Shown here: positions 1-7,156 of the stretch, one piece after another
Layout: every line of letters begins with the position of its first letter
Numbering within the stretch: position 1 is the first letter of the stretch
Assembly: GCA_001796965.1 (NCBI GenBank)
Contig: MGOA01000064.1
Location: forward strand, 1-8,646
DNA length: 8,646 nt
Direction of reading: 5' to 3'
Source of the DNA: Chloroflexi bacterium RBG_16_64_43
GTDB lineage: Bacteria > Chloroflexota > Anaerolineae > Anaerolineales > RBG-16-64-43
Notes under the pieces: model-generated
The model's database searches: none
What the model saw: only the letters and a program-made list of their open reading frames with translations
What the model was told of the DNA's origin: nothing
Program-made: the position numbers and the translations under genes

Positions 1-1025
1 GCTCGGCGGTGGGAATCGTGGCGGCGCAATCCATCGGTGAGCCGGGCACCCAGCTCACCCTGCGCACCTTCCATACCGGCGGTGTGGCCGCCGGGGGCGA
101 CATCACCTCCGGTTTGCCGCGCGTCGAGGAGCTGTTCGAAGCGCGCAAGCGGCCGAAGGGCGAAGCGGTGGTGAGTGAATTGGGCGGCGTGATCGAGCTG
201 CACCGCAGTGAAGGCGGTCAACGCACGGTGCGCGTGGTCAACAGCGAGGTCCTCAAAGACGAATACCAGGTGCCGGGCAACTGGTCGCTCAAGGTCGAGG
301 ACGGCATCATGGTTGAAGCCGGGGCGCTGATCGCGACGCGCGGCGAGGCGGAAATCACGGCCGAGCATGCGGGCAAATTGCGCCTGCGCGAGCACAAAGT
401 AACCGTGACCTACGAACGCCGCGAAGACGCGGAATACGACATCCCGACCGGCGCGCGCCTGGTAGCAACCGACGGCCAGCGCGTGGAGGCAGGGCAGAAC
501 CTGACCGAGGGCGCGCTCAACCCGCATCGCATCTTGCGCTTGCAGGGCCGCGAGGCCTGCCTGCTTTACCTTCTGACCGAAATCCAGAAGGTCTACCGGG
601 CTCAGGGCCAGAACATCAACGACAAGCACTTCGAAGTGGTGCTGCGCAAGATGCTGGCCAAGGTTCAGATCGTGCGCCCGGGCGATACCGACTACTTGCC
701 CGGCGAGCTGGTCGAGCGGCTGCACCTGCAGGACGTGAATGAGAAGCAGCTCTCGGACGGCAAGCAGCCGGCTACGGCCGCACCGGTTCTTTTGGGGGTG
801 ACCAAGGCCTCGCTCTCGACCGACTCGTTCCTCTCGGCCTCCTCCTTCCAGCATACGATCAAAGTGCTGGCAGGCGCCGCGATCGAGGGACGCGTCGACC
901 CGCTGCTGGGGCTCAAGGAGAACGTGATCATCGGCAAGCTGATCCCGGCCGGGACGGGTTACAAGGCCGAGGTTGTGTTGCCGAGTGAGGATCTGGCTGC
1001 CGCGCCCAACACCGTGGCCGAATAG
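1..1025 (+). CDS. rpoC: DNA-directed RNA polymerase subunit beta' (3' part of gene)
   Basis: This is the C-terminal part of the largest catalytic subunit of bacterial RNA polymerase; the gene begins upstream of the window. The reading frame is open from base 3 (Ser-Ala precede the GTG at 9), so that GTG is an internal Val and not a start. The first residues, VGIVAAQSIGEPGTQLTLRT followed by FHTGG, are the trigger-loop helix that closes on the incoming NTP. The His in FHTGG matches the catalytic-helper His of E. coli (His936). GLPRVEELFEARKRPKGEA follows directly, so the large SI3 insertion of proteobacterial beta' is absent, as in many non-proteobacterial lineages. Further on come REACLLYLLTEIQKVYRAQG and the C-terminal clamp/omega-contact region (GVTKASLSTDSFLSASSFQ, then IEGRVDPLLGLKENVIIGKL). 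The stop is TAG at 1023-1025, followed by a strong terminator. The identification is very secure. Confidence 0.98.
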   Translation, partial: SAVGIVAAQSIGEPGTQLTLRTFHTGGVAAGGDITSGLPRVEELFEARKRPKGEAVVSELGGVIELHRSEGGQRTVRVVNSEVLKDEYQVPGNWSLKVEDGIMVEAGALIATRGEAEITAEHAGKLRLREHKVTVTYERREDAEYDIPTGARLVATDGQRVEAGQNLTEGALNPHRILRLQGREACLLYLLTEIQKVYRAQGQNINDKHFEVVLRKMLAKVQIVRPGDTDYLPGELVERLHLQDVNEKQLSDGKQPATAAPVLLGVTKASLSTDSFLSASSFQHTIKVLAGAAIEGRVDPLLGLKENVIIGKLIPAGTGYKAEVVLPSEDLAAAPNTVAE

Positions 1026-1062
1026 CCCCGCCGCACAGTAATCTGCGAACGTCCAGATACTC

Positions 1063-1092
1063 CAGCGCGCCCCGTCGGGCGCGCTGTCTCTT
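1063..1092 (+). terminator. Intrinsic terminator after rpoC
   Basis: A perfect 10-bp stem, CAGCGCGCCC (1063-1072) with GGGCGCGCTG (1077-1086), encloses a 4-nt loop. It is followed by the pyrimidine-rich tail TCTCTTACTC. It begins 37 nt after the rpoC stop and separates rpoC from the convergent minus-strand genes. The tail is richer in T on the plus strand than on the minus strand, so it should work best for rpoC, though the stem could also slow transcription coming from the other side. Confidence 0.85.
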
Positions 1093-1104
1093 ACTCACGA
1101 CCCA

Positions 1105-1124
1105 ACAACCTGGGCTGCGGTTGT
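1105..1124 (-). terminator. Possible weak terminator hairpin of the minus-strand operon
   Basis: A 6-bp inverted repeat, ACAACC (1105-1110) and GGTTGT (1119-1124), with an 8-nt loop starts at the stop codon of the methyltransferase gene. Read on the minus strand it is followed by TTGGGTCGT, a poor U-tract. Position fits the end of the ftcD operon, but the stem is short. The rpoC hairpin just beyond it could serve instead. Confidence 0.3.
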
Positions 1125-2008
1125 CAGCGCACGCGAGCCAGCACCAGAGGCGCCAGGGCCTCGCCGGGGACGGAATGCAGAAGCAGGATGCCGCGCCGCA
1201 AGAAGCTCGGCCGCGGCGAGAGGTGATAGCCGTGCTCCTCGTGCAGGTGGCCCGCGGCCTCGGCGAAGAGCCTGCGTCGATCGCGGACCTCCGTCTGCAT
1301 CGCCCGCTGCCAGCACACGCTCCAGGCACCGAAGAAAGCATCCAGCGGGCTGCCTGGCTCGAGGTGATGGATGAGGTTCTTGGGTAGGATGGCCTGGAAT
1401 TGGCGCGGAGAAAAGGGATGCCGCAAGTTGGCAATCAGCGCCAGGCCGTCATGAAGCAAGTATCCGCTGCCGCGAACATAGAGGTTGAGCGCCATCATGT
1501 TACCCGGCGGGTCACTCGTCCCCTCCAGCAGAATCCCACCCGGGGCCAGGTAGCTGCCCAACAGTCCAAGCGAGCGGCCGTACTCCTGCTCCGGGTACTG
1601 GCGCAGCACGTTCATCGCGCGGATAACTCCGGCTGTCTCTCCCTCACCGAGCGGCAAGTTGAACCCGCCCAGCCGGAATTCGAGGCCTTCCTGAGCAAAG
1701 GGGAGGGCAGCGCGAACGCGGTCCGGGTCGATCTCGACCCCGATCAATCGCACTGATGGGTTTAGGACCCGCAGGACCTCCAGGCTTTCGAGCGTGGTGG
1801 TGGGCGACGCGCCGAAACCCAGGTCGACGATCGGCGCGCGGAGATTTCGCAGGGTGAAGGGATAGGCCAGGCTGAGGAATTGATCGGCGCGGCGCAGGCG
1901 GCCGGAGGCGGTCTTGCCACGCGTGGGGAGACCCAGCGGCCGGCGAACTCGCCGCAACCATCCGCGCGCGGCGGATAAGCGTTCTGGCACGTTTCTGCCG
2001 CGGGTCAT
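1124..2008 (-). CDS. Class I SAM-dependent methyltransferase-like protein, 294 aa
   Basis: This is a predicted cytoplasmic methyltransferase of unknown substrate. The Rossmann-type SAM site is visible: motif I VDLGFGASPTT (residues 61-71), the acidic end of strand 2 in GVEIDPDRV (90-98, Glu92/Asp94 as likely ribose contacts), IRAMNVLRQYPE (129-140) at the motif III/IV position, and LAPGGILLEGTSDP (154-167) as the next strand and turn. Residues 1-50 are Arg-rich and variable. The C-terminal part (about 200-294) does not point to a substrate. The ATG at 2008 overlaps the stop of the upstream peptidase gene (ATGA, 4 nt) and has no clear ribosome-binding site, so it is probably translated by coupling. 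The same frame stays open upstream to 3001, but that part is antisense-like Arg/Pro/Gly-rich noise lying over the peptidase gene. The fold assignment is good; the specific function is unknown. Confidence 0.85.
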   Translation of the reverse strand: MTRGRNVPERLSAARGWLRRVRRPLGLPTRGKTASGRLRRADQFLSLAYPFTLRNLRAPIVDLGFGASPTTTLESLEVLRVLNPSVRLIGVEIDPDRVRAALPFAQEGLEFRLGGFNLPLGEGETAGVIRAMNVLRQYPEQEYGRSLGLLGSYLAPGGILLEGTSDPPGNMMALNLYVRGSGYLLHDGLALIANLRHPFSPRQFQAILPKNLIHHLEPGSPLDAFFGAWSVCWQRAMQTEVRDRRRLFAEAAGHLHEEHGYHLSPRPSFLRRGILLLHSVPGEALAPLVLARVR

Positions 2009-3060
2009 CGCGCACAGGGCGGGGGCGTCTCGCCCGGCTCGAGCGTCACCCAGGCGATGACCCCAGCAGCGACATGCACTCGCTGATGGCGGAGCGAGGG
2101 CGAGAAGGCCGCCACTTCGTAATCGCCCGGCGGCAGGCCAGAGAGAACAAAGTTCTCGTGCAACAGGCTGTCGCTTCCCGGGGTGTCGGCTTCGAAGTCG
2201 TACGTGTCCAAGAAGAAGGTTCGAGGACCGTTCGTACCTTCGTCCAGGCGGCGCACGGTAACCTGCTGCCCGTGGGCCAGGTCGCCAGAGCGAGTAACCA
2301 CGCGCCCCGCCAGCACGCCCGCTGCACCTCCATCTTCCTGCTGCGGCACGAGCCACAAATCCGGGTTGCTTACGGAATCGTAGCGGTTGGCGCCCGCCCG
2401 AACCTCGAAGTGCAGGTGAGCACCAATGGCCACCCCCGAAGACCCGACCCGGCCAAGTGATTCGCCGGCGCCGACCCTTTGCCCGGTGTGCACGTCGATC
2501 TGAGAGAGATGGCCGAAAAGCAGGAAGACCGGGCCATCGGCCGGCAGTGGTTCGAGCGCCAGGACGATGACGTTCCCATAGAAGCCGGTGTACGGGCCGA
2601 GTTGTACCGAGCGATCTTCGCCGGCAAACTCCACGCGACCTTCGGCGGGGGCGACAACCGGCGTGCCGGCGTGGCTGGGGATCTCCACTCCATGGTGCGG
2701 CTCGCGCCGACCCTCTTGCGTCGAGCCGAAACGGTAGGTGACATCGATCGAGGCGCCCGGCTGTGCGATCGGCCATCCGAGATTCAGATAGAGGCATGCC
2801 GGTGAAGCGGCCGGTTGGGTTGGCGTCACGGTCGAGGGAGTCGTTGCTGAAGCGATCGGCGAATTGTGGGTGGCCGTTGCGCATTGCCCGGGCTGGCACA
2901 TCGTGGCGCCCAGCGTGCGGGTGAACTCGGGCGCAGGGGAGGCGGGTGTCGTCGCCGGCTGGGCCGAGGCGCATGCGCCAAGGAGAAGGGAACAAGCACA
3001 CAGCGAGGCGAGGGCTCTCCTCGGCATAGGGTGAAGGGGCATAAGCCGGTGATATCGCAT
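2005..3060 (-). CDS. M23 family metallopeptidase lipoprotein with C-terminal beta-sandwich-like domain
   Basis: This is a predicted exported zinc endopeptidase acting on peptidoglycan cross-links, or a degenerate relative. With the ATG at 3060, the N-terminus has a basic segment, a hydrophobic stretch and a lipobox LLGAC (Cys30), so a membrane-anchored lipoprotein is likely. A Thr/Pro/Ala-rich linker follows (about 35-90). The M23 core spans about 90-240: first motif HHGVE (His122, Glu126) where the family norm is HxGxD, then FGHLS (His184), and GAHLHFEVR (His215, His217), the classic HxH signature. A C-terminal region (about 247-345) with FVLSGLPPGDYEVAAFSP resembles carboxypeptidase-regulatory/transthyretin-like beta-sandwiches. 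The start is uncertain. In-frame ATGs also lie at 3042 and 3027 and a GTG at 3069; none has a good Shine-Dalgarno, and 3027 would give a compact 18-residue signal before the Cys. It lies about 22 nt after ftcD and overlaps the methyltransferase start by 4 nt. Confidence 0.9.
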   Translation of the reverse strand: MRYHRLMPLHPMPRRALASLCACSLLLGACASAQPATTPASPAPEFTRTLGATMCQPGQCATATHNSPIASATTPSTVTPTQPAASPACLYLNLGWPIAQPGASIDVTYRFGSTQEGRREPHHGVEIPSHAGTPVVAPAEGRVEFAGEDRSVQLGPYTGFYGNVIVLALEPLPADGPVFLLFGHLSQIDVHTGQRVGAGESLGRVGSSGVAIGAHLHFEVRAGANRYDSVSNPDLWLVPQQEDGGAAGVLAGRVVTRSGDLAHGQQVTVRRLDEGTNGPRTFFLDTYDFEADTPGSDSLLHENFVLSGLPPGDYEVAAFSPSLRHQRVHVAAGVIAWVTLEPGETPPPCAR

Positions 3061-3082
3061 CGATTGCACGCGCAGCGTCGGC

Positions 3083-4618
3083 CTAGCCCGCGCTCATGCG
3101 CGCCTGCGCGGCCCGTTGCATCTTAGCCAATAAGTCGGCTCCGCGTGCCTGAAGCAGATCGGCCTCGCTCGAAAAGGCATGCGCCTGAGAGTCATCACCT
3201 AACGAGAGGGCGTTCACCCGCACATTGAGCAGCGCCGCCTGGAGCGCCGCATTGGCCAGATGGCCCGCACTGCCCGCGTCGGTTATCGTGGCGAGGTTGG
3301 CGCGCTCGGCGGCCGAAAGGGCAAGCTCAAGCAAGCGTGCGGCGCTGCGCGCGACGCCCAACGGCACCTCGGCTGCACGCAGGGTGGCGGCGCGCACCGC
3401 CTGGGATGCGGCAAGAATCTCTTCGGAGCTGCCTTTGGGAATGCGGCGAGCCGACATCACCGCCTCGAAGGCGGCCGCATCCTCGTCCACCGCAGACTGC
3501 ATGGCCGGCCGCAGGGTCTCCACCTCCGCCAGCAGGGCGAGCATCTCCTCGCGCACCCCAGCATACTTCTTGCGATCGACCGTCAACCTGGCCACCATGG
3601 CCAGCAGCGCAGCCGCGATGGCGGCCGCGTAGGCCGCGGCGGAGCCGCCGCCGGGAGCCGGCGTGCCGGCCGCCAGCGCTTCGAGAAAACCGGTTTCATT
3701 GGGCGCGAGGTGCGCGGCTGTTTCCGGTTCTTGGAGCCGGCGCTCGATGAGCTGCTTCGAGGAAAGGCTGTCGATCTGCATATACCAGGCTGCGGCGTCC
3801 ACCAGCGCGGCCTGCGGCAGCAGGCCTACTACCTCGCTTCGAACGACCCGCGCGCCGAGGCGTTCGGCCTCGCGCCGCACCGCCTCGGTGACACGCGCCA
3901 TCGAGGTCTGTGTGTAATCGGTCAAGTTGAGCGAGACCTGCGCCCGCCCGCCGGCTAGAAGGCCGATGGCCTTGACGAAGCGCAGCCCGCCGCTGGCGTG
4001 GCGTACGGCGCGGGCGATGCGCTGGGCCACATCCAGTTGATCGCTGTCGAGGTATACGTTGTACGCAATGAGCGGCGCGCGGGCGCCGACCACCGTAGCG
4101 CCGGCCGTGCCGATGCGCGCCGGTCCGAAATCCGGCGCGCGCTCGGGGCGAGTGGAGATCTCGGTGCGCAGCGCCTCGATCTGCCCCTCGCGCACCACCT
4201 CCAGATTCTGGCGCTCGGGGTGGGTGGCCGCGGCCTCATACAAGTAAACCGGGATGCCCAACTCGTCGGCGATGCGCCGCCCGAGCCTGCGCGCGAGTTG
4301 AACGCACTCGGCCAAGGTGATGCCCTGCAACGGGATGAACGGAATCACATCCATGGCGCCGATGCGCGGGTGGGCTCCGCTGTGATGAGTCATGTCGATC
4401 AACTCGGCGGCGCGCTTCGCGCCGGCCAGCGCCGCCTCCAGCGCCGCCTCGGGCGGCGCGACAAAGGTGAGCACCGTGCGGTTGTGATCGGGATCGCTGT
4501 GCGTATCGAGTACGACCACTCCGGCAACGGCGCGGATGGCCTCGCGGATGGCGTCGATGACCTCCGGCCGCCGGCCGTCGGAGAAATTGGGGACGCACTC
4601 GACCAGGGGTTGGGGCAT
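3083..4618 (-). CDS. ftcD: Bifunctional glutamate formimidoyltransferase / formimidoyl-THF cyclodeaminase, 511 aa
   Basis: This protein couples histidine breakdown to the folate pool. It transfers the formimino group of N-formimino-L-glutamate to tetrahydrofolate, releasing glutamate, then removes ammonia to give 5,10-methenyl-THF. The transferase half covers about 1-300: it starts PLVECVPNFSDGR and carries GAHPRIGAMDVIPFIPL, whose His83 matches the catalytic His82 of the mammalian enzyme. It continues through AYNVYLDS and GLRFVKAIGL. The cyclodeaminase half covers about 310-505, with TPAPGGGSAAA at its entry, the Asp-rich VDEDAAAF (377-384) and ITDAGSAGHLANAAL (445-459). Length and order match the fused form known from animals and some bacteria, in which the two activities channel polyglutamylated folate. 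The ATG at 4618 is preceded by GAGAGGA at good spacing. No histidine-utilisation (hut) gene is in the window. Antisense open frames over this gene are composition artefacts. Confidence 0.96.
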   Translation of the reverse strand: MPQPLVECVPNFSDGRRPEVIDAIREAIRAVAGVVVLDTHSDPDHNRTVLTFVAPPEAALEAALAGAKRAAELIDMTHHSGAHPRIGAMDVIPFIPLQGITLAECVQLARRLGRRIADELGIPVYLYEAAATHPERQNLEVVREGQIEALRTEISTRPERAPDFGPARIGTAGATVVGARAPLIAYNVYLDSDQLDVAQRIARAVRHASGGLRFVKAIGLLAGGRAQVSLNLTDYTQTSMARVTEAVRREAERLGARVVRSEVVGLLPQAALVDAAAWYMQIDSLSSKQLIERRLQEPETAAHLAPNETGFLEALAAGTPAPGGGSAAAYAAAIAAALLAMVARLTVDRKKYAGVREEMLALLAEVETLRPAMQSAVDEDAAAFEAVMSARRIPKGSSEEILAASQAVRAATLRAAEVPLGVARSAARLLELALSAAERANLATITDAGSAGHLANAALQAALLNVRVNALSLGDDSQAHAFSSEADLLQARGADLLAKMQRAAQARMSAG

Positions 4619-4659
4619 TTCGTCCTCTCGCCAAGGGGGAATCGCGGGATGGTGGCGCG

Positions 4660-4665
4660 ATTATA
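4660..4665 (-). promoter_or_regulatory. Candidate -10 element for the ftcD operon
   Basis: Read on the minus strand, 4665-4660 is a perfect TATAAT in otherwise GC-rich DNA, 41 nt upstream of the ftcD ATG. Transcription would start near 4653, leaving a leader of about 35 nt with the Shine-Dalgarno. No recognisable -35 box sits at 16-18 bp, so the promoter may rely on an activator or on -10 contacts. Confidence 0.5.
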
Positions 4666-4753
4666 TCGCTCGCACCGCGGCCGCAGGCCGACTCGGCGAA
4701 GCAGTAACTAGCCTCAGGCAGCGGATGGGCCAGCAATACACGACCATGGCGGC

Positions 4754-4762
4754 TGGTATAAT
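4754..4762 (+). promoter_or_regulatory. Extended -10 promoter for sucCD
   Basis: TGG followed by TATAAT (hexamer 4757-4762) is a perfect extended -10 element. The -35 region is weak (AATACA at 16 bp is the best match). Extended -10 promoters of the housekeeping sigma factor tolerate a poor -35. The start would be near 4769, giving a leader of about 30 nt that carries the CGGGAG ribosome-binding site (4788-4793), 5 nt before the sucC ATG. Confidence 0.65.
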
Positions 4763-4798
4763 TCGGCATGTTCCCATCCGCAGGCCTCGGGAGCATGC

Positions 4799-5941
4799 AT
4801 GCGACTCCACGAATACCAGTCCAAACAGATCTTCGCCCAGAACGGAATCCCGATTCCCCGTGGGAGGGTGGCCTCCACCGCTGCCACAGCCAAAGAAATC
4901 GCTATGGAACTCGGCGGGCGGGTCGTGATCAAGGCCCAAGTCCTGGTCGGCGGGCGCGGCAAGGCCGGCGGTATCCGCCTGGCGCGCACTCCGGCCGAGG
5001 CGGAAGAGCTGGCCACCCAAATCTTGGGAATGCAAATCAAAGGGCTGCCCGTGCGGCGGGTGCTGGTCGATGAGGCCGCCGCCATCCGCAGCGAGATCTA
5101 CCTGGCGGTTACCAACGAGCGCAACGCCCGCCGGCCGGTGATGGTGGCCTCGGCCGAAGGCGGAGTGGAGATCGAGCAGGTGGCCCACGACACGCCGGAT
5201 AAGATCGTGCGCCTGCTGGTGGACCCGCTTCTGGGCTTACGCGAATACCAGGCGCGCGAGATCGCCTCGCGCATCGAGTTGCCGCGCGACCACTGGAAAA
5301 CCTTCGTCCAGATCGCGCGCGGGTTGTACCAAGCCTACGCCGCCTGCGATGCGACGCTGGCCGAAATCAACCCGCTGGTCATCACCGAGGATCAACGGCT
5401 GATTGCCCTGGACGGCAAGATGGTGCTCGACGACAACGCTCTCTCCCGCCATCAGGATCTGGCCGAGTTGCGGGATATCGATGAAGAAGCCCCGGTGGAG
5501 GTGGAGGCGCGCAAGTACGGCCTCTCGTACGTTGCCATGGACGGCGATATCGGCTGCATGGTCAACGGCGCCGGGCTGGCCATGGCGACCATGGATATCA
5601 TCAAGTTCAACGGCGGCAAGCCGGCAAACTTTCTGGATATCGGCGGCGGAGCCGGATCCGACAAAGTGGCTGCCGCGCTGCGCATCATACTGTCCGATCC
5701 GGGCGTCCATGCGATCCTGTTCAACATCTTTGGCGGCATCACTCGCTGCGATGAGGTGGCGCGCGGAATCCTGGCCGCGCTGGAGTCAGTCGAGACCCGG
5801 GTGCCGATGGTGGTGCGACTGGTGGGCACAAACGAAGCCGAAGGTCGGCGCCTGCTGGCCGGTGCCAAGATGGAAACGGCCGCGACCTTGAGCGAAGCGG
5901 CACGCAAAGCAGTCGAGCTGGCGGCGCAGCACGCCGCATGA
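4799..5941 (+). CDS. sucC: Succinyl-CoA synthetase (ADP-forming) subunit beta, 380 aa
   Basis: This is the nucleotide-binding subunit of succinate-CoA ligase, which interconverts succinyl-CoA + ADP/GDP + phosphate and succinate + CoA + ATP/GTP in the TCA cycle, working as a complex with SucD. The N-terminal ATP-grasp domain begins MRLHEYQSKQIF and carries VIKAQVLVGGRGKAGGI (43-59), the nucleotide and phosphate-binding stretch. AEINPL (188-193, Asn191) and ALDGK (203-207, Asp205) match the Mg-binding residues. The C-terminal CoA-ligase domain shows NFLDIGGGA (277-285) and FNIFGGITRCDEVA (308-321), the loop that meets the phosphohistidine of SucD. Length is normal for the family. The ATG at 4799 follows CGGGAG with 5-nt spacing and begins with the conserved family N-terminus; an overlapping out-of-frame ATG at 4795 is ignored. 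sucD lies 31 nt downstream. Identification is secure. Confidence 0.98.
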   Translation: MRLHEYQSKQIFAQNGIPIPRGRVASTAATAKEIAMELGGRVVIKAQVLVGGRGKAGGIRLARTPAEAEELATQILGMQIKGLPVRRVLVDEAAAIRSEIYLAVTNERNARRPVMVASAEGGVEIEQVAHDTPDKIVRLLVDPLLGLREYQAREIASRIELPRDHWKTFVQIARGLYQAYAACDATLAEINPLVITEDQRLIALDGKMVLDDNALSRHQDLAELRDIDEEAPVEVEARKYGLSYVAMDGDIGCMVNGAGLAMATMDIIKFNGGKPANFLDIGGGAGSDKVAAALRIILSDPGVHAILFNIFGGITRCDEVARGILAALESVETRVPMVVRLVGTNEAEGRRLLAGAKMETAATLSEAARKAVELAAQHAA

Positions 5942-5976
5942 GCGGTCACGCTTCGGGAGCGACGGGCGGCTTATGA
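5938..5976 (+). other. 12-codon micro-ORF bridging sucC and sucD
   Basis: The sucC stop is embedded in ATGA (5938-5941). That ATG opens a frame of 12 codons (MSGHASGATGGL) whose TGA (5974-5976) is in turn embedded in ATGA with the sucD start (5973-5975). The micro-ORF therefore fills the whole sucC-sucD gap with a 4-nt start/stop overlap at each end. GGGAG lies 13 nt before the sucD ATG, rather far for a normal ribosome-binding site. A relay of terminating and reinitiating ribosomes is possible. The peptide itself shows no sign of function, and coincidence is a real alternative. Confidence 0.3.
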
Positions 5977-6842
5977 GCATCCTGGTCAACAAGAACACCA
6001 ACGTCGTCGTGCAAGGCATCACCGGCCATGAAGGGCTGTTCCACACCGAGCAGATGCTGGTCTACGGCACGCGCATCGTGGCAGGAGTCCGACCGGGCAA
6101 GGGCGGCGAGTGGGTCGTCTCGGGCAAGGTGCCGATCTTTGACACCGTGAGCAGCGCGGTGGAAGCCACCGGTGCCGATTGCTCGATTATCTTCGTGCCG
6201 GCCCGCGCCGCGCCGGATGCCATCCTGGAGGCGGCGGATGCGGGTATCCCCCTGGTGGTCTGCATCACCGAGGGCATCCCGGTGCAAGACATGATGCGTG
6301 TGCGCAAGTATCTGGACGAGAAGCAGGTCCGCCTGATCGGCCCCAACTGTCCGGGGCTGCTCACGCCGGGGGAGGCCAAGGTTGGGATCATCCCCGGGCA
6401 CATTGGTCGCCCCGGCAATGTCGGTGTCGTCTCGCGCTCAGGCACCCTCACCTACGAGGTCATCCACGCGATCACCCAGCGCGGCATGGGGCAATCCACT
6501 TGTGTGGGCATCGGCGGCGATCCAGTCCACGGGTTGGGCTTCCTCGAAACGCTCGAACTCTTCGAGGAGGATCCGCATACCGACAAGATCGTGCTCATCG
6601 GCGAGATTGGCGGCAACGACGAGGAGCGCGCGGCCGAGTTCATCACCGACCGGCTGACCAAACCCGTGGTGGCTTTCATCGCCGGGCAAACTGCGCCGCC
6701 CGGCAAGCGCATGGGGCATGCCGGCGCGATCGTCGAGGGCGGGACGGGCACGGCCGCCGAGAAGATCAAAGCCCTAGAGGCGGCTGGGGCACGCGTCGCG
6801 CGACACCCGGAGGAGATCGCCGACCTGCTGGCCGGTCTGTGA
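5973..6842 (+). CDS. sucD: Succinyl-CoA synthetase subunit alpha, 289 aa
   Basis: This is the catalytic subunit of succinate-CoA ligase. It binds CoA and carries the active-site histidine that is phosphorylated during turnover. The N-terminal CoA-binding Rossmann domain is clear: VVVQGITGHEGLFHT (11-25), YGTRIVAGVRPGKGG (31-45), then IIFVPARAAPDAILEA (72-87) and ITEGIPVQDMMRV (98-110). GPNCPGLLTPGE (123-134) links to the ligase domain, where SRSGTLTYEV, GIGGDPVHG and LIGEIGG (208-214) are conserved. GKRMGHAGAI places the phosphohistidine at His249. The length of 289 residues equals that of E. coli SucD. The ATG at 5973 gives the conserved start MSILVNKNT. It has no strong Shine-Dalgarno at ideal distance, so coupling to sucC translation is likely. 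The stop is at 6840-6842, with a non-coding gap after it. Confidence 0.98.
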   Translation: MSILVNKNTNVVVQGITGHEGLFHTEQMLVYGTRIVAGVRPGKGGEWVVSGKVPIFDTVSSAVEATGADCSIIFVPARAAPDAILEAADAGIPLVVCITEGIPVQDMMRVRKYLDEKQVRLIGPNCPGLLTPGEAKVGIIPGHIGRPGNVGVVSRSGTLTYEVIHAITQRGMGQSTCVGIGGDPVHGLGFLETLELFEEDPHTDKIVLIGEIGGNDEERAAEFITDRLTKPVVAFIAGQTAPPGKRMGHAGAIVEGGTGTAAEKIKALEAAGARVARHPEEIADLLAGL

Positions 6843-7120
6843 CCTAGGCAGGCACCTTCCGCCGCCTGGCAGAATGGCGGGCGACAAGTCGTGCAGCAGG
6901 CAACGACCCACCCAGGTGGCTGCACTCCTCATCTAGACGTAGCGCATAGGATTCAAGTGCCTTCGCCAAGGAGGCAGACTACCCGGCCGGCATGGCGCGG
7001 CCAATTGCGAGAACAAGCCCCATCCTTCACAAGCTTGCGCATTCTGTCACTAGTGTTGTGGGATCCTCAACAAGCGCGCAACAACAATTGCATGTATTGC
7101 GACTATAGACATATTAGTTA
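6843..7120. other. Non-coding gap between sucCD and nuo
   Basis: No gene is recognised here. A GTG-initiated 77-codon frame (6891-7124) has no ribosome-binding site, no family resemblance and a biased composition, so it is not called. Visible structure is limited: a small GC stem CCGCC/GGCGG (6862-6866 and 6876-6880), the GTGCAGC/GCTGCAC hairpin (6891-6925), a short TGCCT/AGGCA stem (6958-6976), and an 8-bp palindrome CACTAGTG (7048-7055). From about 7081 onwards the base composition drops sharply towards AT, leading into the nuo promoter. Confidence 0.6.
6891..6925 (+). terminator. Candidate stem-loop downstream of sucD
   Basis: A perfect 7-bp inverted repeat, GTGCAGC (6891-6897) and GCTGCAC (6919-6925), encloses 21 nt that include a second inverted pair, CCACC (6908-6912) and GGTGG (6915-6919), partly overlapping the outer arm. 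It is 48 nt after the sucD stop. The sequence after it, TCCTCATCT, is only moderately T-rich, so it may be a factor-assisted terminator or an mRNA 3'-end-protecting structure and not a classic intrinsic terminator. Confidence 0.4.
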
Positions 7121-7149
7121 TTGACAGGTCAAATTGCTCGTGATAAACT
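7121..7149 (+). promoter_or_regulatory. Promoter of the nuo operon
   Basis: TTGACA (7121-7126) is a perfect -35 hexamer. After a 17-bp spacer comes TAAACT (7144-7149, 4 of 6 matches to TATAAT), preceded by TGA as an extended -10 element. The surrounding 7081-7149 is about one third GC, well below its neighbours. Transcription would begin near 7156, about 50 nt before the nuoA ATG. The -35 box lies inside an inverted repeat, TTGAC-AG-GTCAA (7121-7132), which could be a protein-binding site. Confidence 0.7.
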
Positions 7150-7156
7150 CTACGAA

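Noticed and set aside
2009..3001. Upstream extension of the methyltransferase frame to a 625-aa protein
   Set aside because: The extra residues are Arg/Pro/Gly-rich noise in an alternate frame of the well-supported M23 gene. The SAM domain begins properly after the ATG at 2008, which forms a normal ATGA overlap.
3998..4711. Long plus-strand frame (237 aa) antisense to ftcD
   Set aside because: GC-rich DNA keeps the frame opposite a real gene open. Composition is biased and no domain is recognisable.
6891..7124. GTG-initiated 77-aa frame in the sucD-nuoA gap
   Set aside because: It has no ribosome-binding site and no family features, it runs through a hairpin and into the AT-rich nuo promoter, and its composition changes abruptly along its length.
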